DNA of 64,000 nt from Agelas oroides (GCA_949130485.1 OX422197.1:6054193-6118192); one strand, 5' to 3'. Shown: positions 48,411 to 59,719, counted from the first letter of the stretch. The notes: a model not told the origin generated them from the sequence alone. A program made the numbers and translations.

Positions 48411-49209
48411 GGTAACCTAGTCAGAGAAATTCGCTCCACACACACTTTTATCCTTCATTTCAGCCACAGTGAACTGGAAGCAATTGTACCAGCTGTTGTA
48501 TCTTTATAATTTCTATGTACTCTTATCTTGCACCCTTCTCGGTGTGTTTATCATATTAATAATAATAATAATAATACTGACAAAAATGGAGGATGTTGGA
48601 AAAGGTATTAGAGGTTGTAATTAGTGGTTCATTGTACCATTCACACACCTCAAGACAAGTTATAACACCCTATGATGGGTATTAGAACCTGTTTTGAGGG
48701 GTGTTAAAAGTTATAACACTTGGGGCAGACCTGCTTTGCAGCACGAGGCTTTCTGCATGCATGTACACCCTAGCATTATCAATGTATGTCACTCATCAAT
48801 TGAATCCTCAGCCTGCTAATGGTTGGTGGGCTCAACGATATCTTCCTGTTTACATGCTCACTGCAGTATGGCTTTTGTGTGTTCTATTGTCATGCATTTC
48901 CTGTTTGTGGTTTGCATTTAGATCCAATTTCCTATAGCTTCACCTCCCTTCTCCTGTTTCAAGGAGTCCTGAATTATTGAAGCGGGGAAAACCAGACTTC
49001 TCAGCCCTATGTAGCTAGCTACCATATAAATGACCGAAGCAAAAGTGAGACATTCATTGAGTAAACAATATTGCCTATTGATGTATTTGATTTGTACACA
49101 CATTGTAAAGTACAGAAATATTTTAGTTGTGCATGAACATGACATGAGAAAATTAAGAGTAAGTCATTGTAAACAGTGACTGCAAATATCCAACTATAGA
49201 TACATGCAT
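48411..49209. other. 3' flank of copy C
   Basis: 48860-49209 is homologous to 23810-24150 downstream of copy A. No gene. Confidence 0.6.
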
Positions 49210-51213
49210 TCAGTATGCAGTTTCATTGTCACTGCTGTTGTTGGAGGAGCAGCTATTTTCTGTTTTATCAGCAGTAACTGCAGCAACCGGATCTTCAAGA
49301 CTACTATTGTACTGCTCAGGGTTGGAAAGCCTGTGTGGAAGAGCGTCCTCATTGTTTGTGCCTTGCAACTGCAAAAGTTGGTACTGAATTCGGCCTTGAA
49401 TCTTCCTGATCACGTGTGCAATCCTTGTTCGAGAACACACCCAGTGAAGAGTGATGGCAGTTATGTAAAATAGAGGCAATACTGCAACCACAAATGAAGC
49501 AACATATGATGAATATTGGTATCTGTGATCTTTCAATGATGTTAACTCCACACACAGCACAGTACAATACCACAGGGCCAGTAATAAAATAAACACTGTG
49601 TCCACAATGTTATAAACAGCAAACTGTGCTTTATATGGTTGAATAATGGCAATCAGCACGGCAAATACTATCAGCAAAAATTGTCCAACTGCATAAAACA
49701 AGACATCAACAGTAAATGCATACATAACAAAAAGAGTGAAGCGAGTAGTTAGATAAAGAGCTGCAAAGTACCGGCAGTCACGTGTCCCATTAGTTCCATC
49801 TTTGTAGCAGCCCTGGAATGCATCGATGAAGATGGGAAGAGCATGCCACCTTACTCCGCAGTGACCAAGACACTGTTGAAAGCACCGCATCGGGTAAAGT
49901 AGCAGAAGCACAATTGGGAAAATCACAAAGATGAGCAAAAGCAGCAAAGCGAGAACAGCATATGGGAGATGCTCCTTACCAAAATAAGCAATTGATGCAT
50001 CGTAATATAAGAATAGACCTAACAAGCTTCCATTTATGTTGCGGACTTCAGTTGGAGTGAGAAGGTCAAAGGACACACTCAGAAACTTTACATTTGAGAG
50101 GAGAAGAAAGGTGGCAAATACTTCAACAACGGAAGTCTTTATATTCCACTGCTTTTGAATAAAGAACCTACGAAATGGTTTCCAAAGGCACACAAGGAGT
50201 CTGAAGTTGCGAGCATGAAGCTCAATGAGTATGTAAGAAACAACAATCAAAAGTAGAGGGTAGCATGCAATGGCATAGTCTAGTGCTAAGGCTTGTAAGG
50301 TATTCACCTCAAGACAAATGTGTGGAATGAGAGTACGGAAGAAATCTAAGTTCCAGATTCCATACAAAGTTGCTATGGTTCGTATTAATGTTCCAATCTT
50401 TGGATAGATGGCTGTTGCAGATAAAACAATTCGCATATTAGCAGAAATTGCAATGGCCTGGCTAAAATTAACAAAAGCATATAGTTGAGGTGAGGTAGCA
50501 CTAACCCTGCAGCATAAGATGATGATGAAGAAAACTGTGAGGGGAACAAATGCTGCAGTGACATACTTGACCCAGTTGTAGTGGCTATCAGTACAGTTAG
50601 AGCACTGCAAATCATATGAGTAAACTAGCGGGCTGTATCCTTCCTCACAAGATCCACACAATTGTCCACCTCTATGAAAATGCCCGCACATTGCACTGTT
50701 AAGCTCTTCAACACGGTGTGGTAAGTGGTGGTAGAGCATGTCTCCTTGACCTTTTCGCATGTTTTCACAGTTATAGAAGCAGGGACCTGCAACTACACCA
50801 GTAGATTCATTGTATGTCATGCAGTAGCAGTCAAGTATGGCAGACTCTTGCAGTGTTTCGTTACACTTGACAGCACCATGAATACTTTCCCCACATCTGC
50901 AGGTGTCATTGGATGATGGGTCAGGGAAGAACCAAGGTGGACAAGAAGAACTGCTGGGTTGGACTTCTTGAGAAGCTGCTGCAGGTACTTCAAAAGGTAG
51001 AACAGCTATGGTGGAGTTGTGTTTCCTAGCACCAGCTATAGCTAGTTCCAAACTACCACAGGGCAGGTCCAGTCCTCTTCTCCAACAGCTGCTATCTAGC
51101 GTCCCATTCTTCATGTCAACATAGATGACCGCTTTTGTTTTTACTCCCGTGCTCAGTTCAACACTAGTGTAAAGCAGCAAAGTGGCCAGTGCTACAGACT
51201 TTATGAAGTACAT
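49210..51213 (-). CDS. Copy C: cysteine-rich multi-span membrane protein
   Basis: Intact intronless ORF of 667 residues, the closest relative of copy A, with the same signal peptide (MYFIKSVALATLLLYTSVEL), ectodomain Cys pattern and membrane spans, and a tail ending SSDNETAY. Relative to A it lacks three residues in the loop near WNIKTSVVEVF. Homology to A extends about 350 bases downstream and 400 upstream, so the unit duplicated as a block of about 2.8 kb. Function unknown. Confidence 0.88.
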   Translation of the reverse strand: MYFIKSVALATLLLYTSVELSTGVKTKAVIYVDMKNGTLDSSCWRRGLDLPCGSLELAIAGARKHNSTIAVLPFEVPAAASQEVQPSSSSCPPWFFPDPSSNDTCRCGESIHGAVKCNETLQESAILDCYCMTYNESTGVVAGPCFYNCENMRKGQGDMLYHHLPHRVEELNSAMCGHFHRGGQLCGSCEEGYSPLVYSYDLQCSNCTDSHYNWVKYVTAAFVPLTVFFIIILCCRVSATSPQLYAFVNFSQAIAISANMRIVLSATAIYPKIGTLIRTIATLYGIWNLDFFRTLIPHICLEVNTLQALALDYAIACYPLLLIVVSYILIELHARNFRLLVCLWKPFRRFFIQKQWNIKTSVVEVFATFLLLSNVKFLSVSFDLLTPTEVRNINGSLLGLFLYYDASIAYFGKEHLPYAVLALLLLLIFVIFPIVLLLLYPMRCFQQCLGHCGVRWHALPIFIDAFQGCYKDGTNGTRDCRYFAALYLTTRFTLFVMYAFTVDVLFYAVGQFLLIVFAVLIAIIQPYKAQFAVYNIVDTVFILLLALWYCTVLCVELTSLKDHRYQYSSYVASFVVAVLPLFYITAITLHWVCSRTRIAHVIRKIQGRIQYQLLQLQGTNNEDALPHRLSNPEQYNSSLEDPVAAVTADKTENSCSSNNSSDNETAY

Positions 51214-52207
51214 GGTTGAGATTTTGTGGAGAAACTACTTTTTGCAGACGAATTTGTGTTTTGCATACTTTTAAAGAGGAAATACCGCCTGTACGACAAT
51301 AACAAGGGTGTGGAGCCCTACATCATAATATTATGTATGGCTTTGTAACCAAGTATGGATATGGTAAACCTGTAAAGGAAACAAAAATTTCCCTCCAGAC
51401 CACACAATCACAAAACAAGGGGGGTTGCTTTAGCTTTGGCCAAGGTGGGGTGAAGATTGCACGATAAACAGAATAGAAACACAACATGATGTCAATACTA
51501 GCTGCATATTTGGTACAATGACACTGCTTCTTCTCCTACTTAGGGTTTAAAATGTGTTTCTATTATAAACAGGACACAGGTTGTACCACAAACTCAACTT
51601 TGTTGCATTTCCTAGTATGACTGAGGGGCTGAGTGCAAGAGAGGACACTTGTGTAAGTAAAACTGCTGCTTCCAGTCAATGTTTCATCTTCAGGCCCGAC
51701 TGCAATTGCATAACTGAAACTTATTTTAAAGGTATGTTGATATATAATCCCCCACATAAAATCAAAAATCCCATAATTGTCATATTTTGGCACACAACCC
51801 TCTGTTCGCTTTATATATTTTTGGAAGGGCGAAAGTCATAGAAACTCTTGTTACTCTAGTTTACAAACAAGGTCACTTGGTTCTTGGATTTCAGCATACT
51901 TGAGTCAAGTTTGTTTGTTCTTGAATTCAATGTAGTTGGTCCCTGTCTTTTGTAGTCAGGTTATGAGAGGATCATCAGGCTGGAAACTGAGGTGGCATAG
52001 GAGGTCATCAATAGCTAGTAACAAACCTCAGAGATTTACAACAGACTTTCATTGTTAGCTGTTTACAACAGGCTTGCATTGTTACTCAGGTTCTATCCTA
52101 ATGCATGCAACTACACATAATTATATCAGAACGCCATGATCATGTAATGTGTGCAGTTCTGTTGAACAACCTAGAATGACTAGAGAAGGATTTGTATATA
52201 TACTCAC
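51214..52207. other. 5' flank of copy C
   Basis: 51214-51720 is homologous to 26166-26690 (upstream of A), including the conserved AAGGGGGGTT block at about 51417. A third relative of its distal part lies at 53755-53825. No gene in the remainder. Confidence 0.6.
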
Positions 52208-53024
52208 CCGAATCCTGCAGTTGTGACATAGAATTCAACACCACTGTGTGCAACATCAATTGGCACAACAAACACCTCATTGGGTTTGATGGTGGCCAGT
52301 GATGTCATGGATGAGTCATGTTTTGAGGAGACAGTCCACAGTTCAACATCTGTGATGAGGTGGTTATAGAACTACAGAGAGGAGAAACAAGAGATGAACT
52401 TTCCATCCATGTGCCACCATGATACTGAAAATACCAACCTGTAGGGGTGATCTGATGGTGATGGTCTTCTTTGATCCAGTGACTGCAACATCCACCACCA
52501 GTCCATACTTAGGAGCAGCAGCAGAATCCTTGCAGGAAAGATCAACAGTTCAATTAGCCCATGTACGCAATGTTGATCCTCAAATTAAACACACCTCTTT
52601 TGATTGCAATTGGTAGTAGAAGATTCCTGGAACAGTGACTGGTACATTTTGTAGGTTTCTGAAGGTACCAACCTAATAAATAGCATAAAATAGTGTGCAC
52701 GATTTATATTATGTGTCATGATAACAGTTTTAGCCGTACATCATGTACTTCACATTATTATATGAGCAGTACTGCATACATACTCTGGTAGCATATCAGC
52801 ATTAATCCCTTAGTCAGGGTTGTCACATATTTGACTATAAACAAAGCAGGTCTGCAGCACGCTCTCTGTATTGGTAATAAACTCACAGCAATACTCAGTG
52901 TGTGATTCTCATCTGTGAGATGTGTGACAAGTGAAGCATATGATTGTCTCCCAACTTCCCGCTTGTGCAGCATGTCGACACTCTTTCCACTGGCAAGTTT
53001 GACAAACTCATGTTTTTCCTTCAG
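52208..53024 (-). CDS. VPS13-like gene fragment (four exons)
   Basis: VPS13 proteins are giant bridge-like lipid transporters at membrane contact sites. Exons from the right: 52887-53024 (LKEKHEFVKLASGKSVDML), 52595-52672 (VGTFRNLQNVPVTVPGIFYY), 52439-52528 (KTITIRSPLQ) and 52208-52371 (FYNHLITDVELWTV, NEVFVVPIDV). Splice sites are canonical and phases agree (0, 0, 0, ending in 2). The ...TIRSPLQ-FYNHL...VELW... run resembles the conserved SPLQ-NHL-ELY region of VPS13. No further exons were found on either side, so this is probably a stranded piece of a several-thousand-residue gene. Confidence 0.6.
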
Positions 53025-53241
53025 CTATGCAAGAGAAAGGGGAGTTGAAGCATTTGATAACACATTATGATCTGAAACTTATTTATAATCTGAGGAGCAT
53101 GCAGGCATTTACAGAACTCTTATTGGAACTCTGCATACATACAGGTTCACAAGAACTTTCATGCTTAACTCTAATGGGGGTGTACAGGATGTGCAAATTT
53201 GTAGTTGTACAAATTCGTACAACCTTGACCATGAGGAGGGG

Positions 53242-53334
53242 TAGCCTCATTCCCAGTCCACTCCCAAAATTTATCTCATGAGTTTTCTCCACAGCTGCGA
53301 GATAAAATCTGGGAGTGGCCTGGGAGCGAGGCTA
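53242..53334. mobile_element. 93-bp hairpin MITE with 9-bp duplication
   Basis: TAGCCTCATTCCCAGTCCAC pairs with GTGGCCTGGGAGCGAGGCTA; inner arms AAATTTATCTC / GAGATAAAATC. Perfect direct repeats GAGGAGGGG at 53233-53241 and 53335-53343. The half copy at 36625 has the same inner sequence. Confidence 0.9.
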
Positions 53335-53343
53335 GAGGAGGGG

Positions 53344-54220
53344 TACAAGTTTTGTACCACAAACAGCAGTGAATCTGTACCCTTTGCTTGTTCGTACCTG
53401 ATTAGATTCTACTTGCTGAGCATAAGAAGCCTCAAAATGACAGGTAAGGTACATGTCAAATGTTCAGTGGCTTCTTAAAATTTAGATGGTAAATGAGAAT
53501 CCCCTTCAATCTATACGTACACTTAATGAATGGACAATGTATTTCAAATCTGTTTTGTGTAAAAAAGCATTGAAAACTGCATGTCTCTATGTAAGGAAAC
53601 AGAATTCTCCTTTCTGACAACACATCTTGTATAAGCATGAAGAGTTGCTTAACTCAGCCAAGGTGGGAAGAAGGTATGCAAGACATATAGTAAGATACAT
53701 TTCTACTTGGCCAAATATCTACGGGACTCAGCACAAGCCAAAGAGAACCTTTGTCAAAGCAAAAACTGCTGCTCCAGCAAACACCCAGAAGTTCACACCT
53801 TCAGGCCAGACTGTGCATAACTGTTGTCAATTGACTTTAGCCTGCAAGGGCTGTATTTGCTATAGATGGGTATAGCACCACGTATGGTTTAAAAATCCTC
53901 AATTGAGTTATACATAGGCTAACCAAAAAAAGGTGGAGCAATGGCAAATCAAGCACAACCCACTGTTGTCTTATGGGACAAATCCAGTTCCCAAACGGTA
54001 GAGTGCTGAAAGGGGAAATGGCCTGCCAGTCAACCTGCTTTTGTCTCCCACTCGATCAGGTCATGGTCTGCTACCTGAAAGCTGATGCAGATCAGTCTAG
54101 GTTTGAGACAAATCTTCTGTCTGGATGGTTGACTAATTCATGCTCAAAATCAAGTAGTCATCAGGGTGTTATGTCATCAGTGAGTAATGGGATAGTTTTG
54201 GAGAAAAAAGGGTACATAAC
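53344..54220. other. No gene recognised
   Basis: 53755-53825 resembles sequence upstream of copies A and C (AAAACTGCTGCT..., CTTCAGGCC-GACTG). Other ORFs are short. Confidence 0.45.
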
Positions 54221-54898
54221 GTAATGAGTCTAATTATTCAAAATAATTTCATTTCTGGCATTTCATTTCTGGCATTCGAATTCTATGGAATACATTAACA
54301 TTAACGATTTTTCCCGGAAAGGGGGGGCGTTCGAACAATTAGCGGAATTGCTCAATAATTAGGTCTATAATAACACAGTTAACACAAACACACTATATAC
54401 ATTACTAGTTACTATAACTAGGCCAGTCCATAGACTGTCGAAGGTTTGTACACGTTCTCTAACCCCTGTTCGAGCTCTGCAGAGACTGTCGAAGGGTAGT
54501 ACACATTTGGCAACCCCCGTTCGAGCTCCGCAGAGACTGTCGCAACCCCCGTTCGAGCTCCGCAGTGACAGTAGGAGTCTAGTAGATATTTGGAAATGAC
54601 TGTAGGAGTCTAGTAGACGTCCGAAGATGCCTGTAGTATGCTAGAAGACGTTCGGTAACCCTCGCTCTAGCTCCGCAGAGACGGTTCAGCAAACTCCGTT
54701 GGAGTTCCGCAAAGACTGTCAAGTCTTGTAGACGTTCGGCGACCCCCGATCGAGCTCTGCAAGGTGTAGGTGTTTGGATATTGGAATAATAATTTCAAAC
54801 GTGGGTGTTCGAATGCTTGGAATACAATAATTAATCATTTTTCCTGGAAAAGGGGGGTGTTTGAATAATTGGATGGTTCGAATAATTGGACTCATTAC
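54221..54898. mobile_element. 678-bp element with GTAATGAGTC ends
   Basis: Left end GTAATGAGTCTAATTATTC, right end GAATAATTGGACTCATTAC. The interior is largely the tandem repeat at 54425-54770. A separate right end, with the same flank, lies at 61380-61420 upstream of E. Confidence 0.7.
54425..54770. repeat. Degenerate tandem repeat around GTTCGAGCTCCGCAGAGAC
   Basis: Six or more irregular copies of a 40-60 base unit (GACTGTCG..., CAACCCCCGTTCGAGCTC) with diverged later copies. Confidence 0.75.
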
Positions 54899-54961
54899 AG
54901 TAATATGGTGTCACAGAGTTGTTAGTCACATCTCCAATACATTTGCTGGCAAACTGTTTAA

Positions 54962-55994
54962 GGTGGCAGGGAACCCTGTGTTTTCAAGGTCAACAAACCT
55001 GGAATCCAAGCTGATAGAATTCTTTGTCTTTGTAAACTTTAAGCGCACAGTCCGTTTTGGGAGTCTTCATCCGCTCACGGTCCGTAAAATTGGGGATTTT
55101 CCCCATTTCCTGTCGGCATTGACATCCAATAATCAGTTTATAATTAAGTTAGTTAAGATGTGGCCTGGCGGTACCCTTCATGTGGTGGTCGGAACTTTGA
55201 AGATAAGCTTAGATCGACTTAACAAAAACAACAACAAAAAAAAAAACAAAAAAAAAAAAAAAGAAGGAGTTTAGTAGAGTGCTGTAGTGTCAGTAGCTGT
55301 GAGTAGTACGTAGTGCCTGCTTGTGAAAGCAAGCTTGCGTCTAGAAGCAGCAGAAAGGCCACAGTGGCCAAGACTGTACTCATTGGGCAGGCCCAGGTCT
55401 TGCGATCGTATGCCTAGCCTAGTTGGTGACCGTGGCCAGGTGCTTCGAGTGCTGGGCTGGGCTTTAACTAGAATACGCAATTTATCGTTGGTGCTACACC
55501 GGCTGGTACCCAAGGGAGCTGAACGGTGGTTGTGTGTGGAACAGAGCCGTGAGTTGTTTAGCGACATAAGGGGGAGAGGTGGGGCTAGTAATGCTTGCTT
55601 GCACTCGTGAATGAGCCCCTCCCGTAGACAAGCTGTGAATTTTTTGAAACGTGCATTCATTTTGGTGCAGTCAAAGTTGTCCATTCCAAGAGTAGTGACA
55701 AACAAGAGTCTAGCCTGACTTTGGGAGTAGCTCTGAACAAAAGCTGGCACAGACTGATTTGAGATACATTGGTGGTTAGGACGCTACCTACAGTGAGCGT
55801 GTAGATGCGTCCATCGAGTGGCAATTTTTGTTCATGAATATATTAATGAGCTACTAAAACCCTTTTTTAAAATTAGGGAAAGCAAGATTGCCCTAAACCA
55901 AACCCTAACCCTGAAACTAGGAGTAACACTGGTCCTGACTGTAACCCAGGTTTATGTTTTCGTTAACCTCCGCCGAGTGACTTCCCCCGCCACC
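54962..55994 (-). mobile_element. TTAA-flanked element, copy T4, with unbroken 159-codon ORF
   Basis: Inverted relative to T1-T3. Flanked by TTAA (54958-54961, 55995-55998). The pre-insertion site, CTGTTTAAACTACAC, survives upstream of copy E near 61480, proving the 4-base duplication. The minus ORF 55271-55750 (MPAFVQSYSQSQARLLFVTT ... LLTATDTTALY) runs through the place where T2 and T3 break. It has no recognised domain and is too short for a piggyBac transposase. Confidence 0.9.
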
Positions 55995-55998
55995 TTAA

Positions 55999-56560
55999 AC
56001 TACACACTATTAGTTAGCAAGTGAATCCAAAATGTTTAATTTAATGAATTTGCCAGCTGGCTGTATCAGTATGTACATCAATCTATTCATTATACTTTAT
56101 GGCCATCCACGCTACTGGCATGCAAACAATTTAGTTCAGCTACACCATACTGTATGTTGAGTTAGCATTACAGCAAGACCACTGACTGTAGTTAATTTCA
56201 AGGCATTAATGTTTTGAGTAGTATGAAGCAACAGTGCTGCATACTTTCTGCATCTATAACCTCATACCTCTCTCACTTAGTGAAGTGTTAGCAGTTTTAA
56301 GAGGTAGTCACTAACAATTAAAACTGCTGACACTTTAAAAGTGTGTGGAGTGCAGTACATCTATAGCAGCCATAACTACACTTGCTTATGCATCCCTCAT
56401 CTGTCTCAAAGCTACAGGGGTATGTATGGTTCAGAATAGCCTTGAAAAACAAATGAAGAAAAGAGTTAATAAAGTGAGTTTCAAATACAGAAGTGATAAA
56501 CACACACACTGCATGCTACAATACAAGATCCCAACTTGTAAATTATACTTTATATTTAAC
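55999..56560. other. 3' flank of copy D, duplicated at 61485-62019
   Basis: Matches the 3' flank of copy E almost base for base with small indels; no gene. Confidence 0.7.
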
Positions 56561-58504
56561 CTAAACAGCTACTGGATCTGTGAGGTCTTCCTCGTATTCA
56601 TCAGGGTTGATTAGCCTGTCAGGAAGGGATTCCTCTGAACCAGCAGCAAATGACTGCCTGCGGTTTCCTCCAATCCACCCATACACTCTTCCTATCATTC
56701 TTCGCCCGAACTCCCTTTGAGAACACATCCAATGTAGTGTAACAAAGGATATATAGAAGAGGGGTAGCACTGCTACTATGTATGCAAGTGAAGCAAAGAA
56801 CTTTGACCATTTACGAGCTTTCAAATCTGCTATATTGATACTCACAATTGTAGCACACCACAAAGCCAATAACAGAACTAGCACTGAGTCTACGGCATTG
56901 TATGTTGAATACCTAGGTTTGTAGGGCTGCAAAATGACTATTGCCATTGCCAGAGGTATTAACACAAACAGCACTGCACCATAGAACAGTGCTGTTGGAC
57001 TGAGAGCAAACAAGATGAAAAATAAAATCCGGGCAAGAAGAAAGGCAGCTGCAAAGCGACGATGGTCTCGACTGCCATTGGTCCCATCTTTGTAGCAGCC
57101 TTGGAATGCATCCATGAAGATGGGAAGAGCATGCCACCTCACTCCACAGCAACTAAGACAGTGCTGAAAGCACCGCATTGGATACAGTAGCAAAAGCAGT
57201 ACAGGAAAGAAGATGAAGACTAGCATAACAAACACAGCTAGGAGAGCATAAGGCAGGTGATCATTCCCAAAGTACTCAATTGTTGCATCAAAGTACAGAT
57301 ACAGTCCCACTGAGCTACCATTAACCTGATACACTGTTGTTGGGACAAGAAGGTCAAATGAGACATTGAAAAATTTCACATATGAAAGAAGAAGGAAGGT
57401 AGCAAAAGCCTCAACAATGGAGGTCCCCACATTCCACTGGCTTCTGAAGTGCTCTGTGCACCTGTGGAATGGTCTGCACATAACACTAATGACCCTGAAA
57501 TTGCAGGTGTGAGCTTGAATGAGTACATATGTTATTACTAGCAAAATCAGGGGGTAGAAGGCTATAGCATAGTCAAGTGCCAAAGCTTGCAGTGTATCTA
57601 CATTAACACAAATGTGTGGCAGTAGAGTGCGAAAGAAATCCAAGTTCCAGATACCATATAGTGCAAATAAAACTTTTGCTAAGCTTGCAGCAAAGGGGTA
57701 GGATTCTGTTGCTGCTAACACAACACGCACATTTGGCCCTATTGCAAAAAACTGACTAAAGAAGACAAATGGAAGTAACTTTGGTGAAGTAGCGCTAAGC
57801 CTGCAACTCACAACCAGAACGAAGAACACTGTAAGTGGTAGGAAAGCAGCTAGGATGTACAGTATCCAGTTGAAGGGACTAGTAGAGCACTGCACGCACT
57901 TCATCTCATAAGAGTAAACTGGTATGCTATAGTTCTCCTTGCATTTGCCACAGAGTTGTCCTTCACGATTGAGATACCCACACATATAGCTATTAAGCTT
58001 TGTTACATCAGAAGGCAACAAATGGTATGATTCGTTTTTTAGTAAAGGGTTTTTTTCACAATTGTAGAAGCAAGCACCAACAACTGACCCCATCAATTTG
58101 TTGTATGTCATGCAGTAGCATTCAAGTATAGATGTCTCTTTTGTTGATTCATTACATCTGACAGTATCATGAATGTTATCTCCACATCTGCATGTGCCAT
58201 TTGAGGAGGGATCAGGGAAGAACCAGGTGGGACATTGTTGATCATGTGATGCAGCAGCTGCTGATTCATGGAGCTCCTTGCACTTACAATTGGGCTTCAC
58301 AACTACTAGAATAGAATTGTGCAATTGCACACCATCTAGAGTCACTTCTACACTACTAAATTCTGCTTTATCGTCCCAGGAACAGGGATCTAGGGTCCCA
58401 TTCACTTTATCAACATAAATGATCTGCTTTTCCCGAACACTGGTACCTCTGACAGCAGTCAATAACAGCAAGCAAGTTACAATTTCACACAGTACACTGG
58501 TCAT
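56561..58504 (-). CDS. Copy D: cysteine-rich multi-span membrane protein
   Basis: Intronless ORF of 647 residues: signal peptide MTSVLCEIVTCLLLLTAVRG, shortened ectodomain (CPTWFFPDPSSNGTCRCGD, REGQLCGKCKENYSIPVYSY), about nine or ten spans (YGIWNLDFFRTLLP, DAFQGCYKDGTNGSRDHRRF, ILQPYKPRYSTYN) and the tail SLPDRLINPDEYEEDL. The ORF stops after DPVAV with TAG where B has CAA, so it lacks the roughly 20-residue tail ending in E-T-[AT]-Y. Copy E shares this stop. Function unknown. Confidence 0.88.
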   Translation of the reverse strand: MTSVLCEIVTCLLLLTAVRGTSVREKQIIYVDKVNGTLDPCSWDDKAEFSSVEVTLDGVQLHNSILVVVKPNCKCKELHESAAAASHDQQCPTWFFPDPSSNGTCRCGDNIHDTVRCNESTKETSILECYCMTYNKLMGSVVGACFYNCEKNPLLKNESYHLLPSDVTKLNSYMCGYLNREGQLCGKCKENYSIPVYSYEMKCVQCSTSPFNWILYILAAFLPLTVFFVLVVSCRLSATSPKLLPFVFFSQFFAIGPNVRVVLAATESYPFAASLAKVLFALYGIWNLDFFRTLLPHICVNVDTLQALALDYAIAFYPLILLVITYVLIQAHTCNFRVISVMCRPFHRCTEHFRSQWNVGTSIVEAFATFLLLSYVKFFNVSFDLLVPTTVYQVNGSSVGLYLYFDATIEYFGNDHLPYALLAVFVMLVFIFFPVLLLLLYPMRCFQHCLSCCGVRWHALPIFMDAFQGCYKDGTNGSRDHRRFAAAFLLARILFFILFALSPTALFYGAVLFVLIPLAMAIVILQPYKPRYSTYNAVDSVLVLLLALWCATIVSINIADLKARKWSKFFASLAYIVAVLPLFYISFVTLHWMCSQREFGRRMIGRVYGWIGGNRRQSFAAGSEESLPDRLINPDEYEEDLTDPVAV

Positions 58505-58639
58505 GGTGGCCTAATTTTATCTCTTCCTACAGTACTTGCTTGAAAACACTTTTCAACTTGTTTTGGTTGTGAAAAGTCTTATGCTATTTTTCTTCCCTGA
58601 CCAAAATTAAAATCACAATGTTGTTGTAAAGAAACACAA

Positions 58640-58750
58640 ACAAAACTCCCACGATACACACATCATGTACATGTATAAGCAAGGTGGGTTACTTGATTTA
58701 CTTTTGCTAAGGGTATATCCAATGGAAAATAGTGTTCCAGGACAACACTA
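58640..58750 (-). promoter_or_regulatory. Conserved upstream block (copy D)
   Basis: CTCCCACGATACACACATCA, AAGGTGGGTTACTTGATTTA and GGTATATCCAATGG match the block upstream of B. A second, looser copy follows at 59338-59450. Confidence 0.45.
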
Positions 58751-59719
58751 GGGTTCTTGTTAAAGTTGACTTTGTTTGATTGTCAAGCCAAGCTGACCAC
58801 GGCTGTCTGCCACATATAAATAGCTCTCTAACACTTGGCTGGTATTGGAAATGGCAAAGATCAAATCAAAACTGAAATACAGCTGTAAGAACAAAGCCTC
58901 ACTGTACACATTATGTAAAACAAAAGGATGAACCATTTTAGCAGCTAAATTTGTTTAATGACAGGCACAAGGTATTTTTACCATGCTGAAGCTGCCTAGC
59001 TCATTGAAATTTATCCTTGTAGTTCATAAGTGTTCAGCTGCTATGAAGAATTGTGATTGCTAAGACAGAACTGTGTGTGTTGCAAACTTCTGGCTGACTT
59101 ACATGACTGTCAGCTTGGGAAGTAGTTAGTATGTTAATATGAATAACAGGATAATCTCACAACATGTAAACTACAATTACTAATCTCCACATAACGGACA
59201 ATGCCTATTGCAGTTGCTACTCTGTCTCCTTATTGTCTTTAAAAAACATTACAATTTGTTTTCCTTGTTAAAAGCCTTACATTATTCTCTCTACCAACAA
59301 TATTAAAACCACAGCATTGTTGTAAGGAAACACAAACATAACTCCCACAATACACACAATGTATAAACAAGGGGGTTGTTTTAGATGATTTGCTTTGCCC
59401 AAAGGTATATATATCTAGTGGGAAACAGTATGCCAGAGTAACATTAATCAAATATTAATTCAAAAGTCAACCTTATTTGATTGTCAAGCCAACTCAGCTG
59501 AAAGGAGAGAAAATGCTCCCAGCCCCTTGCCACCTTGCAGCCTTTGATTGCTTACTTACAATAACAGTAAGCGAACAAGAACTGAATATACTGTAAGGGT
59601 GATCAAAAAAATAGATTGTGGTGAAGGCCTGGGAATGAGGAACATTCACAGAATGACTTGTAAACTGCACATTTTTCAGCATGCAATTACAGTTCTCAGT
59701 GCTGGCATTAGAGTTAGAG
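58751..59719. other. No gene; orphan upstream block
   Basis: 59338-59450 (CTCCCACAATACACACAATG, AAGGGGGTTGTTTTAGATGA) resembles the family's upstream block but has no gene directly 3' of it. Confidence 0.5.
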
